From Draconibacterium orientale (GTDB lineage: Bacteria > Bacteroidota > Bacteroidia > Bacteroidales > Prolixibacteraceae): a stretch of 64,000 nucleotides of DNA. The DNA is taken from assembly GCF_000626635.1 (NCBI RefSeq), contig NZ_CP007451.1:4508501-4572500 (forward strand). The letters are read 5' to 3'. Below are positions 16,893 through 26,484 of this stretch, in pieces; the stretch's first letter is position 1, and each line of letters starts with the position of its first letter. Under the pieces are notes generated by a model. That model was not told the origin of the DNA. It did not search any database and saw only the letters and a list, made by a program, of their open reading frames with translations. The position numbers and the translations under genes are program-made.

Positions 16893-18293
16893 TTAGCCCA
16901 ACTTCATGGTATCCGGATTCCAATGTACCGGTTTACCCTGATAATAGCTTTCGTTGGCCAGAAGGGCTGCACCGGCAGCACGCAATCCGAAAACAGGATC
17001 TTCAGCGATTTCTTTTCGTCCGCGAACACCCTGGAAGAAATTATAGAAATGATCGTAATGAGCGCCTTTGTAGTCACGAGGAGCCTCATAAACCGTTTCG
17101 CCTATATTCAAATCAGCCTTCCTTTCATTCAGGTATTTCATATCGTACTCTTCCTTAATTTTCTTCTGCATCTCCTCAGTATATGCGATTAAAGAATAGC
17201 TTTGCGGCTTCATATTCAGTTTCGAACGGATAAGTTTCACCCTGTCGGAACCGATCTCCATTTCACCTTCAGTTCCCACAAGCCGGAAACCTCCGCCACC
17301 GCCATTCCCGGCTATGAAATTTACACGGAAAGCAGCATTAAACGCGGCATGTGTATTCGTCTGCGGGAAATCGTAAAGCGTAATCGACACATCGGGCACG
17401 TCACGTCCATCGTCCCAGTAACGTAATCCTCCGGTTGCCTGAGCGCGCTCCGGACCGTTTGAACTGATGACATAGTGCAAGGTAGAAAATGCATGTACAA
17501 ACAAATCGCCGGCTACTCCGGTACCATAATCCTTGTAATTTCTCCAACGGAAAAAACGTTTCAGTTCAAAAGGCACTTTGGGAGCACGTCCCAGAAAAGT
17601 ATCAAAATCCACGGTGTCGGGATTGGCATCCGGCGGTATCGGATACTGCCAGGCTCCTTCTGCCGAATAACGGTCGTTAAACATATCGAGCATTACAATC
17701 TCACCAATGGCTCCATCTTCGTACAACTGCTTTGCTTTTTCGTTACCCAGCGACGACATGCCCTGACTTCCAATTTGCATAACTTTACCTGAATTTTGCC
17801 AGGCCTGAATCAAAGGGTGACCTTCATCGAAGTTTTGCACCATGGGTTTTTCGCAATAAACGGCTTTTCCGGCGTTTAATGCTTCGGTACTGATTTTTAT
17901 GTGCCAGTGATCGGGCGTGGCAACAATAACAGCATCAATATCGTCACGGTTAAGAATTTCGCGGTAATCACGGGTCACAAAAATATCGTCGCCCCACAAT
18001 TCTTTTGCACGTTGTAAACGTCCGGTATATAAATCGCATGCAGCAACCAGTTTTACGCCTGGCACCTGAAGCGCTGAATTGGTATCATAAATTCCCTGAA
18101 TTCCGGCTCCTATCAGTGCCAACTGCACCTGGTCGTTGGCTGAATATTGAGTGGGTTCAAACGCCCGGGTTTTTAATAGAACCCGCTGATTGTAGGAATT
18201 CGCTAAAATTGTTGGAGCGGAGGAAACAAGCGCTGTTCCAAGGACCGTATTTTTAATAAACGATCGTCGGGATGAATGACTTTTACTTTTCAT
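16893..18293 (-). CDS. Gfo/Idh/MocA family oxidoreductase with TAT signal
   Basis: The protein begins with a twin-arginine export signal (S-S-R-R-S-F-I-K-N-T-V-L-G-T-A) followed by a hydrophobic stretch, so it should act in the periplasm. The Rossmann domain follows: A-L-I-G-A-G-I-Q-G near 55, a D-L-Y-T-G-R strand end, A-T-P-D-H-W-H near 120 and C-E-K-P-M near 147. These bind NAD(P) and place the catalytic Lys. The C-terminal half is the substrate domain. It is 466 residues, normal for the secreted Bacteroidota members, which often oxidise or epimerise sugars. Its stop codon lies only 16 bases from the IS1595 right end, so the insertion has probably removed its normal downstream context. A TAACTTTG (-7-like) box lies at 18368-18375 on its strand. 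Confidence 0.9.
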   Translation of the reverse strand: MKSKSHSSRRSFIKNTVLGTALVSSAPTILANSYNQRVLLKTRAFEPTQYSANDQVQLALIGAGIQGIYDTNSALQVPGVKLVAACDLYTGRLQRAKELWGDDIFVTRDYREILNRDDIDAVIVATPDHWHIKISTEALNAGKAVYCEKPMVQNFDEGHPLIQAWQNSGKVMQIGSQGMSSLGNEKAKQLYEDGAIGEIVMLDMFNDRYSAEGAWQYPIPPDANPDTVDFDTFLGRAPKVPFELKRFFRWRNYKDYGTGVAGDLFVHAFSTLHYVISSNGPERAQATGGLRYWDDGRDVPDVSITLYDFPQTNTHAAFNAAFRVNFIAGNGGGGGFRLVGTEGEMEIGSDRVKLIRSKLNMKPQSYSLIAYTEEMQKKIKEEYDMKYLNERKADLNIGETVYEAPRDYKGAHYDHFYNFFQGVRGRKEIAEDPVFGLRAAGAALLANESYYQGKPVHWNPDTMKLG

Positions 18294-18795
18294 TACTTTG
18301 ATTATTAGTTTTAGTTAGTTTAAAATGCCAAATGTCTGTTTGCACAAAATCTGGCCATTCTTTGTACCAAAGTTATAAAAGATTACGATAGAAGAAAATA
18401 CTTAACTGTAGGATGTTTCAAGCCCATATCACAATCTTTTATGATCGTTATTTTAGAGCAAAAAATATTACAACGTTATAAGCAACACGTTTTAAAAAGT
18501 GGAAATAAAAAAATCATGATTCTCTGGAATCATCAACAGGGATGAAAGTGAGGCCTAACGACAGCATTTCATAAAAATAATCAGATTACGAGGCGCATAC
18601 AGCAGTTGTGCGTTGAATAACTGATTATTTGCGCCTTTGATTTACGTTCTCATCACCCCCGGGTTTCACCCGAGGTTAGTCCTATTTTATCCCTTCGGGA
18701 TATTGAATTGGATGACAAAGTTAAAACGACTTTATTGGCCAGCTATGTCGGAATTGCAAATTTTACATGACACTAAAAGCGTCTAATGTGATTAA
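18294..18795. other. Intergenic region with REP-like palindromes
   Basis: This is 502 bases without a gene. AAATAATCAG at 18575-18584 is exactly inverted at 18621-18630, with a smaller CGCA/TGCG stem inside. A 23-base string ending CAACAGGGATGAAAG near 18527-18549 recurs with one change near 20699-20721, beyond the IS1182 element. A CCCGGGTTTCACCC segment and a TCCCTTCGGGA stem near 18658-18700 resemble dispersed palindromic repeats. Confidence 0.5.
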
Positions 18796-18796
18796 G

Positions 18797-18827
18797 AGGC
18801 TGTCCAAAAAGTAAAATTGGACAGCCT
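18797..18827. promoter_or_regulatory. Left-end palindrome of the IS1182 element
   Basis: AGGCTGTCCAA at 18797-18807 is exactly inverted at 18817-18827 around a 9-base spacer, so the left terminal repeat has a second inverted copy just inside. It lies about 45 bases before the transposase ATG. The hairpin could block read-through from outside promoters or act as an extra transposase-binding site; both are inference. Confidence 0.65.
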
Positions 18828-18870
18828 TTGTTTTTATTGTCCCTTTAAGATTTGTATCTTAAAGGTGGAT

Positions 18871-20541
18871 ATGACAATAAGATCAAACGTACGATTTAAA
18901 AGCGTTACTTCCCAGCAATCGATGCTGTTTCCAAGTAATTTAAGCGATAAAATAGCGGCTAATCACCCTGTTCGTCTTGTTAACCAGATAGTTGATGGTT
19001 TAAACATCGACGATATTTTATCGACCTACAAAGGTGGTGGCACCAGTTCTTATCACCCTCGGATCATGCTTAAGATCCTGTTCTACAGCTATCTGAACAA
19101 TGTTTATTCATGCCGGAAGATTGCACGCCAGTTGGAAGAAAACATCCATTACATGTGGCTTTCAGGCGAGGCAACGCCTAATTTCCGAACGATCAACAAC
19201 TTTCGCAGTCAGAAACTGAAACACCAGATCCAAACCTTGTTTGCCCAAATGGTACAGCTAATGGCAGAGATGGGCTATGTGAGCCTCGATGTTCAGTACA
19301 TAGATGGGACGAAAATCGAGGCAGCATCTAACCGCTATACTTTTGTTTGGCGTGGGTCGGTTGAAAAATACAAGGAGAAACTTGAACATAAAATCCAGAC
19401 TGTTTTAAAAGATATTGAGGCAAGTATTGATGTCGATTCTGCTGAACAAACAGAAGACGATCAGCCGCAACCAGTTAATGCAGTGTTGCTTAAGAAGAAA
19501 ATCGGTCAACTAAACGAGCAACGGTCGAAACTGGATAAGAAACAGCAAAAACAGGTAAAACAACTGGAAGAAGATGCATTGCCACGACTTCAAAAGTATG
19601 AACAGCAATTGGAAACACTGGGCACCCGTAACAGTTACTCGAAAACCGATACCGATGCCACTTTCATGCGCATGAAAGAAGACCATATGAAAAACGGCCA
19701 GTTAAAGCCGGCTTACAACACGCAAATCAGTACCGAAAACCAGTTTATTACAGGCTTTTCACTTCACCAGCGCCCCGGCGATACAGCTACACTAATTCCG
19801 CATCTCGACCAGTTTGAAGCACTCTACAACAAACAATCATCTACCGTTGTGGCCGACTCAGGCTATGGAAGCGAAGAAAATTACCAGCACCTGGAAAATA
19901 AAGATATCCAGGCTTTTGTCAAGTATAACTACTTTCATAAAGAACAAAAAAGAAGCTACAGGAACAATGTTTTTCTGCAGGCAAACCTGTACTACAACCA
20001 GGAGCAGGACTATTATGTATGCCCCATGGGACAACACCTGCATAACGCAGGTAAAGGAAAACGGAAATCAGAGCTGGGATTCGATTACCAGGTGAGTATT
20101 TACCAGGCACAAAACTGCACGGGCTGTCCGCTACGGGGGCAATGCCACAAAGCCAAAGGAGATCGGAAAATCGAAGTTAACCACAACCTGAATCGTTTAC
20201 GACAAATTGCACGCGATAAACTGTTGAGCGATGAAGGACTTTACCATCGGAGCAAACGCCCCATTGAGCCCGAAGCTGTATTCGGACAGCTGAAATCGAA
20301 CAACAAATTTAACCGGTTTACCCTCCGGGGATTGAGCAAAGTTGAAATCGAGTTTGGTTTAATGGCAATCGGGCATAACCTGAGGAAGATAATAGCTATA
20401 ATTATGTCCTCAAAACGGGAAAAAACAGTCTTTTGGGCCATTATTGTTGTTTTTGAAGTAGTAAGCACAAAAAACAACAACTTGAAAAAGCAACAATCTA
20501 AAATCTGGATGAAAAACTACTATTCTGAAATTGCAGCATAA
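18871..20541 (+). CDS. IS1182 family transposase
   Basis: I place the start at the ATG at 18871, which follows an AAAGGTGG ribosome-binding site; the open frame extends 18 codons further up but through the element's end. The 556-residue protein has the N-terminal family domain (A-N-H-P-V-R-L-V-N, then [12 protein letters not shown]), a charged coiled-coil insertion at about 165-255, and a DDE core: D-G-T-K-I-E-A near 148, V-V-A-D-S-G-Y-G near 330, and E-A-V-F-G-Q-L-K near 485. Cysteines around 400-445 may bind zinc. The frame and both terminal repeats are intact, so the element may be mobile. Confidence 0.93.
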   Translation: MTIRSNVRFKSVTSQQSMLFPSNLSDKIAANHPVRLVNQIVDGLNIDDILSTYKGGGTSSYHPRIMLKILFYSYLNNVYSCRKIARQLEENIHYMWLSGEATPNFRTINNFRSQKLKHQIQTLFAQMVQLMAEMGYVSLDVQYIDGTKIEAASNRYTFVWRGSVEKYKEKLEHKIQTVLKDIEASIDVDSAEQTEDDQPQPVNAVLLKKKIGQLNEQRSKLDKKQQKQVKQLEEDALPRLQKYEQQLETLGTRNSYSKTDTDATFMRMKEDHMKNGQLKPAYNTQISTENQFITGFSLHQRPGDTATLIPHLDQFEALYNKQSSTVVADSGYGSEENYQHLENKDIQAFVKYNYFHKEQKRSYRNNVFLQANLYYNQEQDYYVCPMGQHLHNAGKGKRKSELGFDYQVSIYQAQNCTGCPLRGQCHKAKGDRKIEVNHNLNRLRQIARDKLLSDEGLYHRSKRPIEPEAVFGQLKSNNKFNRFTLRGLSKVEIEFGLMAIGHNLRKIIAIIMSSKREKTVFWAIIVVFEVVSTKNNNLKKQQSKIWMKNYYSEIAA

Positions 20542-20704
20542 AAAAAGAGACCGCCTTTTTGGACAGCCTCAAGAAATGACCAAAGCGAAATCGTCCGGCG
20601 AAGAAAGCAGATCGAAGCCAGATGGTGCTTCCGGACGAAACACAAAAGGCAATACACCTAAAAAGATGGGGACTTTCAGAAAAACATTCATGATTTATGG
20701 AATC

Positions 20705-20856
20705 ACCAACAGGGATGAAAGGACATCAATATTGTTTCACGCAAAGAAAAGAAGAAGCGCAAAATTCGCAAAGGTATAGAATCTGTTTTGCGTGCTTTGC
20801 GAAAACTTAGTGATCTACTCTGCGTGAACTTTTTTGTTTTTACCAAAGTTGCTTTC
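20705..20856. repeat. Dispersed nested-palindrome repeat, copy 1
   Basis: About 130 of these bases are nearly identical to 37972-38098. The outer arms GTTTCACGCAAAG and CTCTGCGTGAAC and the inner arms TTCGCAAAG and CTTTGCGAA can fold into a long stem. A T-run follows the outer arm. Both copies are intergenic and preceded by a GGGATGAAAG-like string. Confidence 0.8.
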
Positions 20857-20861
20857 AGGAA

Positions 20862-20885
20862 AAAAGCCGGTAAAAACCGGCTTTT
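20862..20885 (-). terminator. Terminator of the DUF349 gene
   Basis: AAAAGCCGG and CCGGCTTTT form an exact 9-bp stem around TAAAAA, with T-runs on both strands. It lies 20 bases past the DUF349 stop on the minus strand. Confidence 0.85.
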
Positions 20886-20904
20886 AAATATTACATTTTA
20901 TTCT

Positions 20905-23029
20905 TTAGTCATTATCCATTTCATCGATAACCCGGATTTTGTCTTTCAACAATTCAATTTTTTGCTTGGTTACCTCAATTTTCTTTTTCACATCCTTAAT
21001 CAGCGATTCTGCATTTTTCGATTTGGCAAAAAATCCAACGTTATTATCCAGCAGTACTAGGTCGTTTTCCAGCTGCTTCATTTTGTTCATGTACTTATCG
21101 CGTTCCATGCGCATTTTGTTTTGCCCACGCGACGACTCCGAGAACGACGACATTTTATTCCTGAATTTCAGCAGGTTGCGCTTTTCATCGTCCAGATTAA
21201 GATCGTCGAAAAGTTTGTTGATTGCATCTCTGAACTGTACTTTAATTTCGTCTTTCTTTTTAAACGGAACATGGCCAATTTCTGTCCACCTGCGCTGGAA
21301 AGTTTTAAGCGTTTCCAGATTTGTATCAACGTCGTCAATCGGTTTAAAGTTCTCCACCTCTTTAATCAGGTCTTCTTTCAATTTCAGATTATCATCCTGC
21401 TCAGTATCCACATCCGAGAAATGCTCTGATTTTTTATCAAAGAAAGAGTCGCATGCGGCACGGAAACGTTTCCATAAAATATCAGAGTATTTACGAGGCA
21501 CCGGGCCTATTTCTTTCCATTTTTTCTGAATGTTAATAAAGTCCTGTGTTGTTTTTCTCCAATCTTCACTGTCTTTCAGCGACTCCGCCTGAACACACAA
21601 ATCAGTTTTTAACTGCAGATTATTTTGTTGCTCTTCTTTGTTTTTAGCGTAAAATGCGCGTTTGGCATTAAAAAATGCATCGCAGGCAGTACGAAAACGC
21701 TCGTAAATTTTATTGTTATCTTTTCGGGGTGCGAAACCAATTGTGCGCCAAACTTTCTGCAATTCAACTAGTTGCCTCGATTTTTCGTCCCACTCTTTAT
21801 GGTTTTTTATTTCCTCCTGAATGATCTCTTCAGCTTTTTCGCACAGTGCAGTTTTGGCTTCCAGGTTTTTCTTTTGCTCAACTTTTCTATTCTCGAAAAA
21901 ATCCTGATGCTTTTTATTTATCTTGGTTGTTGCTGCCTTAAAACGTTCCCAAATATCATCTTTTTGCTCACGCGGCACCGGTCCAATTTCGCGCCATTGT
22001 TCGTGATATTTCTGAAGCGTATTAAATGCTTTTAGAATTGATGGCTCTTCAACCAACAACTCCTCTGCCCGCTCGCAAAGTTTAATTTTCGCTTCCAGAT
22101 TCTTTTTCAAATCCAGATCGCGCAGCTCGCGGTTGATTTTGATGTAATCGTAGAAATTCTCAACATGAAAATGATAAGTGTCCCAAAGATTTTTCATTTT
22201 TGATTGCGGAACCAAACCAATCTCACGCCATTCTCTTTGAAGATCACGAAATTCATTAAAGGTTTTATTAATCGACTCTTCGTTATTGATTAAGCCTTTA
22301 ATTTTTTCAATTACATCATATTTTTTCTGCAAATTTTCCTCTTTTTCGGCTTCCATCTGCTTGTTGTGCTCGATACGAATGTGGCGGTATTTTTTAGCAG
22401 ATCTTTAATGTCTTTTCGTAGGGGTCTTCTTCGGGTTTAAAAGCCTCTTCATCACCACCATCAGCAATAAATTTCTTTTTATCAGCTTCTATGCTTTCTT
22501 TCAAATTCTTGTAAAATGCTGCTTTAATGGTGTCTATTTCTTCTTTTACTCTGATATCACTGTCATCATCTTCAAGCACATCGCGAAGTGCATTAACAAG
22601 CTCAACCTGAGAATAATTAGAATAATCAACCGCCTCTCGTTTTTCCGGTTTTTCTTCTTTAACAGGCTCGGCTTTTTCGACTGTGCTTTCCGTTGTTTGC
22701 TGCTCTTTTTCTTCAGTAGTATCACCAGAAACTTCAGCTGAATCAGTTGTACTTTCTTCTTCTGACTTTGGTTCGGGCTCCGATTTACTTTCCGGTTCTT
22801 CTGCTACTTCCGCTTGAGGCTCTTCCTTTGCAGTTCCTTCAACAGATTCTGCCGCAGGCTGTTCGGGTGTTTCCTCCTCGGTTGTTTCAACACTTTTTTC
22901 ATCCTCAACAGTATTCGGTTCTTCCGATTTAACAGCTTCTTCCGAGGTTGGTTTAACTTCAGAATTCTCAAGGTCAGTATTCTCCGTACGCTTTAACTCT
23001 TCCGAGTTTTTTAGATCTATAGGTTCCAT
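20905..23029 (-). pseudogene. DUF349 repeat protein, frameshifted (two open frames)
   Basis: The N-terminal part (start 23029, ending 22394) is an acidic Glu/Ser/Thr-rich region followed by Y-S-Q-V-E-L-V-N-A-L-R-D. The C-terminal part (to 20905) holds at least five DUF349 repeats, each with a W-x-x-I-G-x-V-P core and a charged helix pair. They read as one protein of about 700 residues, as in related Bacteroidota, broken near 22390-22405, where a run of six A's and a TTTAATG context suggest one or two lost bases. DUF349 proteins are cytoplasmic, mostly coiled coil, and of unclear function. The terminator at 20862 and the long AT-rich region above the start suggest single-gene transcription. 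Confidence 0.82.
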
Positions 23030-23518
23030 TTACAGTATTTTTTACATCGTATTGAAACGATTTTCATACGATTTAAATTGTTTATATTCAACGGTATCGT
23101 ATGTAACTCGCCTCGTTAAATCATTCTTGCGAATGTAAATGATTTACATGCTCGTTTCATGATATCATTCACCTACGAAAATAGGGAAATCCCCATTAAT
23201 ACTCAATTAATCAGAGAAAATAATAGTTTATGAATTTTATAGCAATTGGTTTTCAATTGGTTAGCCATTACATTTTTGCAACTTTATTGGCTAAAATCTT
23301 CTGTACGAGCCATTTTTAGCAGGGTTTGTACACTTATACTTTACATTTTCAGATTAAAGTTATTTCTGCAACTTTGTTCATTTAACTGTATTCTGAAATT
23401 ATGTTCCAAAACATTGTTAAAAGTTTTACTATCAAATCATAAGACATTTTTAATGTGAAAAAATTATAGTAAATTACATTTTCCAATTTTAAACGGTTAC
23501 CAACTTAAATCTAAAATG
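23030..23518. other. AT-rich divergent intergenic region
   Basis: This is 489 bases between the divergent DUF349 and ArsC-like genes. It is strongly AT-rich, with several ATACGAT/ATCGTAT inverted strings at 23045-23100 close to the DUF349 start. Open frames here (such as 23246-23458) look spurious. It probably holds both promoters, but I cannot place them. Confidence 0.45.
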
Positions 23519-23961
23519 ATGGGATAAGTATTTTATTCTTAAGCAACCGAAACTCATGCAGAAGTCAAATGGCAGAAGCCATACTTCGAAACTTCAATGA
23601 TGAAAATCTTTGCATTTATTCTGCCGGATTAGATCCGGTGGATCATGTCAGTACAATTGCCATGGAAGTGATGGGCGAAGCGGGAATTAATTTAAAACAA
23701 AGTGTTCCTCATAATTTTTCGGAATATGCCGATATGGATTTTGATTACCTGATTACAGTTGGCGAAGGAACAAACGAAGAGTTAACAATTCCGAGAGTAA
23801 AGTATAAAAGGAAGCTTCATTTGGGTTTTAAAAGCCCTTACAAAGGCGCCAAATCGCAGGAAGAAATTCGGGAACGATGTTGTGCTGTGCGCGATGAGCT
23901 TCTATCGGAAATGGATTATTTTTACCACCGGATATTAAAAAAAAGGCACTCACAACTATGA
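23519..23961 (+). pseudogene. ArsC/low-molecular-weight phosphatase-like protein with altered P-loop and disrupted start
   Basis: The first in-frame ATG (23569) gives 131 codons starting M-A-E-A-I-L-R, but homology extends upstream in frame from 23527: S-I-L-F-L-S-N-R-N-S-C-R-S-Q. That is the LMW-PTP/ArsC P-loop C-x5-R with Ser (AGC, 23542-23544) in place of the nucleophilic Cys. ATG-ATG at 23516-23521 would join this frame if one base were added after it. The rest is family-like: Y-S-A-G near 20, D-F-D-Y-L-I-T-V-G near 70, and a C-terminal helix. If the Ser is real, the protein cannot work by the usual phosphocysteine route and may only bind anions. The start and the substitution both deserve resequencing. 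Confidence 0.68.
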
Positions 23962-23969
23962 ATGCCTTT
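23942..23969. terminator. Hairpin shared by convergent genes
   Basis: AAAGGCA and TGCCTTT pair across a 14-base loop between the ArsC-like stop and the aminopeptidase stop, with a T-run on the minus strand. Overlap with the end of the ArsC-like gene is normal for convergent pairs. Confidence 0.5.
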
Positions 23970-23976
23970 CTACTAT

Positions 23977-25369
23977 TTATCCTTGTTGAACGATCTTTTC
24001 AACTTCATCCGGTTCAATCGGAACCCGCTCTCCTATTATTTCGCTACCGGTTTCGGTAACCAAAATATCATCTTCCAAACGGATCCCGCCAAAATCACGG
24101 TATTCATTCAGTTTATCGAAGTTGATAAAGTCTTTGTTTATGCCTTCGGCCTGCCACTTGTTAATCAGCGCCGGAATAAAATAACAGCCCGGTTCGTTGG
24201 TAATTACAAAGCCCGGTTTTAAACGTTTGCCCAAACGTAAAGCTGCTGCCCCAAACTGATCCGACGGCCTTGTCTCATCATCGTAGCCCACATAAATCTG
24301 TCCCAGATCTTCCATATCGTGAACATCCAGTCCCATCATGTGTCCCAAACCGTGTGGAAAAAACAGGGCGTGTGCTCCGGCAGCCACCGCTTCTTTTACA
24401 TCTCCTTTTATTAATCCCAGCTCTTTTAATCCGGCAGCAATTACCTCGGCTGCAGCCATGTGAACAGACAAATAGGTAACGCCCGGCCTGGTAAGTTCTG
24501 TGGCCTTATTATTGGCAGCCAGAACCACTTCATAAACCTCGCGTTGCTTGCTGGAGAATTGGCCACCTACCGGCGTAGTACGTGTAAAATCGGATGCATA
24601 ATGAAGTAATGACTCTGCACCGGCGTCGCATAACATTAAACGGCCTTTTTCGAGCGTTTGCGAATGATCGTGATTGTGCAATGTTTCACCATTTTGCGAA
24701 AGGATGATAGGAAAAGATGCCATTCCACCACCGGCAAATGAAATACCTTCCATCGTTCCGGCAATTTTTTGCTCCCAGGTTCCGGGTTGCGCCATGCGCA
24801 TTGCCGCTACATGCATTTGATAACCGGTTGCACAGGCTTTTTTTATCTCTTCCACTTCCTGCACTTCCTTAATTTCCCGAATCGAAATAATGGCTTTAAT
24901 AAACTCCAGCGATGCGTAATTCTGAACCGACAACGCAGAAAGTCCGGTTAACTTCTCGAGCAAAATTTTATTCTCGCCGCGATATGCCGGAAGGAAATGA
25001 ACCTTTCGCCTGGCATCCATCGCTTTTTTTACAATATCGAAAAGTTTTGCGAATGGCGCTGTTTTGGCAATTCCCACTTTTGCTGCATTATCTTTTAAAG
25101 CAACCTGTGGCCCCATCCAAATAATGTCGTCAATTTCAACATCGTCGCCAAAAATGTATTCATCGCCACTTTCAAAGTCAATTACTCCGGCCAGCCCGGG
25201 AAAATCAAGAACCGAAAAAATACAGAAAAGAACTATCCTGGCGAAAATGATAAGTATTGTCCAAACAATTCATTGGCGATTCGCCATTTCCGAGGAATAA
25301 TCCAATACCTTTTAAGCCTTTGGATTTAAGCTTATTTCTACGGTCGGTGTAAGTATTTTTGTCAAACAT
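23977..25369 (-). pseudogene. Xaa-Pro aminopeptidase (M24, aminopeptidase P type), frameshifted near N-terminus
   Basis: This enzyme removes N-terminal residues before proline using two metal ions. The main open part (25116 to 23977) carries the M24 ligands: D-A-G-A-E...Y-A-S-D-F-T-R with two Asp, H-G-L-G-H-M-M-G-L with His, T-N-E-P-G with Glu and G-G-I-R-L-E with the last Glu. Upstream, an ATG at 25369 opens a frame (M-F-D-K-N-T-Y-T-D-R-R) that hits a stop near 25208; removing one T of the TT before CTTGATTTTCC restores F-F-G-L-D-F-P-G-L-A-G-V-I-D-F. The repaired protein is about 464 residues, the normal family size. A sequencing insertion is likely. Confidence 0.88.
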
Positions 25370-25667
25370 ATTGTGCAGTTTTATAAAAATTTCACGAAGA
25401 TACTGTTTCTGATAATTATTTAGAATAATAAAAAATTAACAGAAGTTAAAGATAGTTTTTCGCGTTCAGAATAGAGCTGACTCTTGTCACAACAAGGGAG
25501 AAGGGGCTGCCAAACAACAGATAATCTGACAGTTAAAAACAACAATAATATGAGCTCAATTCAGGAAAGTTGTAAAGCCGGTTAGGACTGGCACTAAAAT
25601 CACCGGCAAAAACATAACATGATTACCATAATTAGCGTAATCTATAATGTAACAAAGCTTGGAAATT

Positions 25668-26390
25668 ATGGGAAATTCATTGATGAACTATCTGAACAGC
25701 CGCCTGAAAGAGGCCAAAACTCATGAATATGACAACATGAGTGAAGCAGGACCGGTGATAACCATTTCCCGGGAAGTGGGATGTAACGGTTTGGTTTTGG
25801 CACGGCTAATTGCCGAACGACTTAACAAGAAACACCCGAAGGATTCGTGGAGTGTATTGAGTAAGGAAATATTCTACGAAAGCGCCAGGGAGCTTGATCT
25901 GGATCCGGAAATGGTGCGCCGAACCTTTAAAAAGACCGACCGCTATGTTTTTGAAGAGATTTTAAAAGCTTTTAGTGAGAAGCGTTATAAAAGTGAGGAA
26001 ACGATTATTAAAACGGTAAAAGAAGTAGTACGCACGCTTGCTATTGACGGACATTGCATCATTGTTGGCCGGGCAAGCCATATTATTGCCAGCGACATTA
26101 AAAATGCGCTGCACATTCGCTTAACCGCACCGCTTGGCTATCGGATAAATACCATAATGACGAATAATAAACTCAACCGGAACGAAGCAATTGCTTTTAT
26201 TGAAAAAGTTGAAAAAGAGCGGGCGGCATTTCGTAAAACTCTTAGAGAAAGCAGCTTGCGTGAAGAATTTTTTGATCTAACGATAAACCGCGGATCATTT
26301 ACCAACGAGCAGGCAGTTAACCTGGTAGAGTTTGCCGTTGAAGAAAAAGGTATTCTTCATAAATTCAGCCACAAAATGGCGTTTCATTAA
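25668..26390 (+). CDS. Cytidylate kinase-like family protein
   Basis: This 240-residue cytoplasmic protein starts at the ATG at 25668. V-I-T-I-S-R-E-V-G-C-N-G near residue 30 is the degenerate P-loop region of the cytidylate-kinase-like family, and G-H-C-I-I-V-G-R-A-S-H-I-I near 130 is its second conserved strand and helix, followed by a L-H-I-R-L-T-A-P lid-like segment. The family is related to CMP kinase but lacks a tested activity in most members, and the true substrate here is unknown. It stands alone, with 300 bases upstream and a strong terminator downstream. Confidence 0.82.
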   Translation: MGNSLMNYLNSRLKEAKTHEYDNMSEAGPVITISREVGCNGLVLARLIAERLNKKHPKDSWSVLSKEIFYESARELDLDPEMVRRTFKKTDRYVFEEILKAFSEKRYKSEETIIKTVKEVVRTLAIDGHCIIVGRASHIIASDIKNALHIRLTAPLGYRINTIMTNNKLNRNEAIAFIEKVEKERAAFRKTLRESSLREEFFDLTINRGSFTNEQAVNLVEFAVEEKGILHKFSHKMAFH

Positions 26391-26411
26391 ACGAGCAATA
26401 TTTCCCATAAA

Positions 26412-26443
26412 AAAAGGGTAAGATTATTTGGTCTTACCCTTTT
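26412..26443. terminator. Bidirectional terminator
   Basis: AAAAGGGTAAGA at 26412-26423 is exactly complementary to 26432-26443 around an 8-base loop, with A and T runs outside. It serves the convergent kinase-like and DUF1080-PHP genes. Confidence 0.9.
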
Positions 26444-26484
26444 CTCATACTACTGAAGTTGCTTATCTTCAGTGCATAATATTT

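Larger units (their letters stand above)
18796..20570 (+). mobile_element. IS1182-type insertion sequence
   Basis: The terminal inverted repeats are GAGGCTGTCCAAAAAG at 18796-18811 and its exact complement at 20555-20570, enclosing 1,775 bp and one complete transposase gene. The left end also carries an internal palindrome (18797-18827). No clear target duplication is seen (flanks ATTAA and AAGAA). Confidence 0.9.
20571..20904. other. Intergenic region carrying a dispersed repeat and a terminator
   Basis: This is 334 bases between the IS1182 right end and the DUF349 gene. No gene is seen. The right part is the nested palindromic repeat (20705-20856) also found at 37950-38100, followed by the DUF349 terminator. 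Confidence 0.55.
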
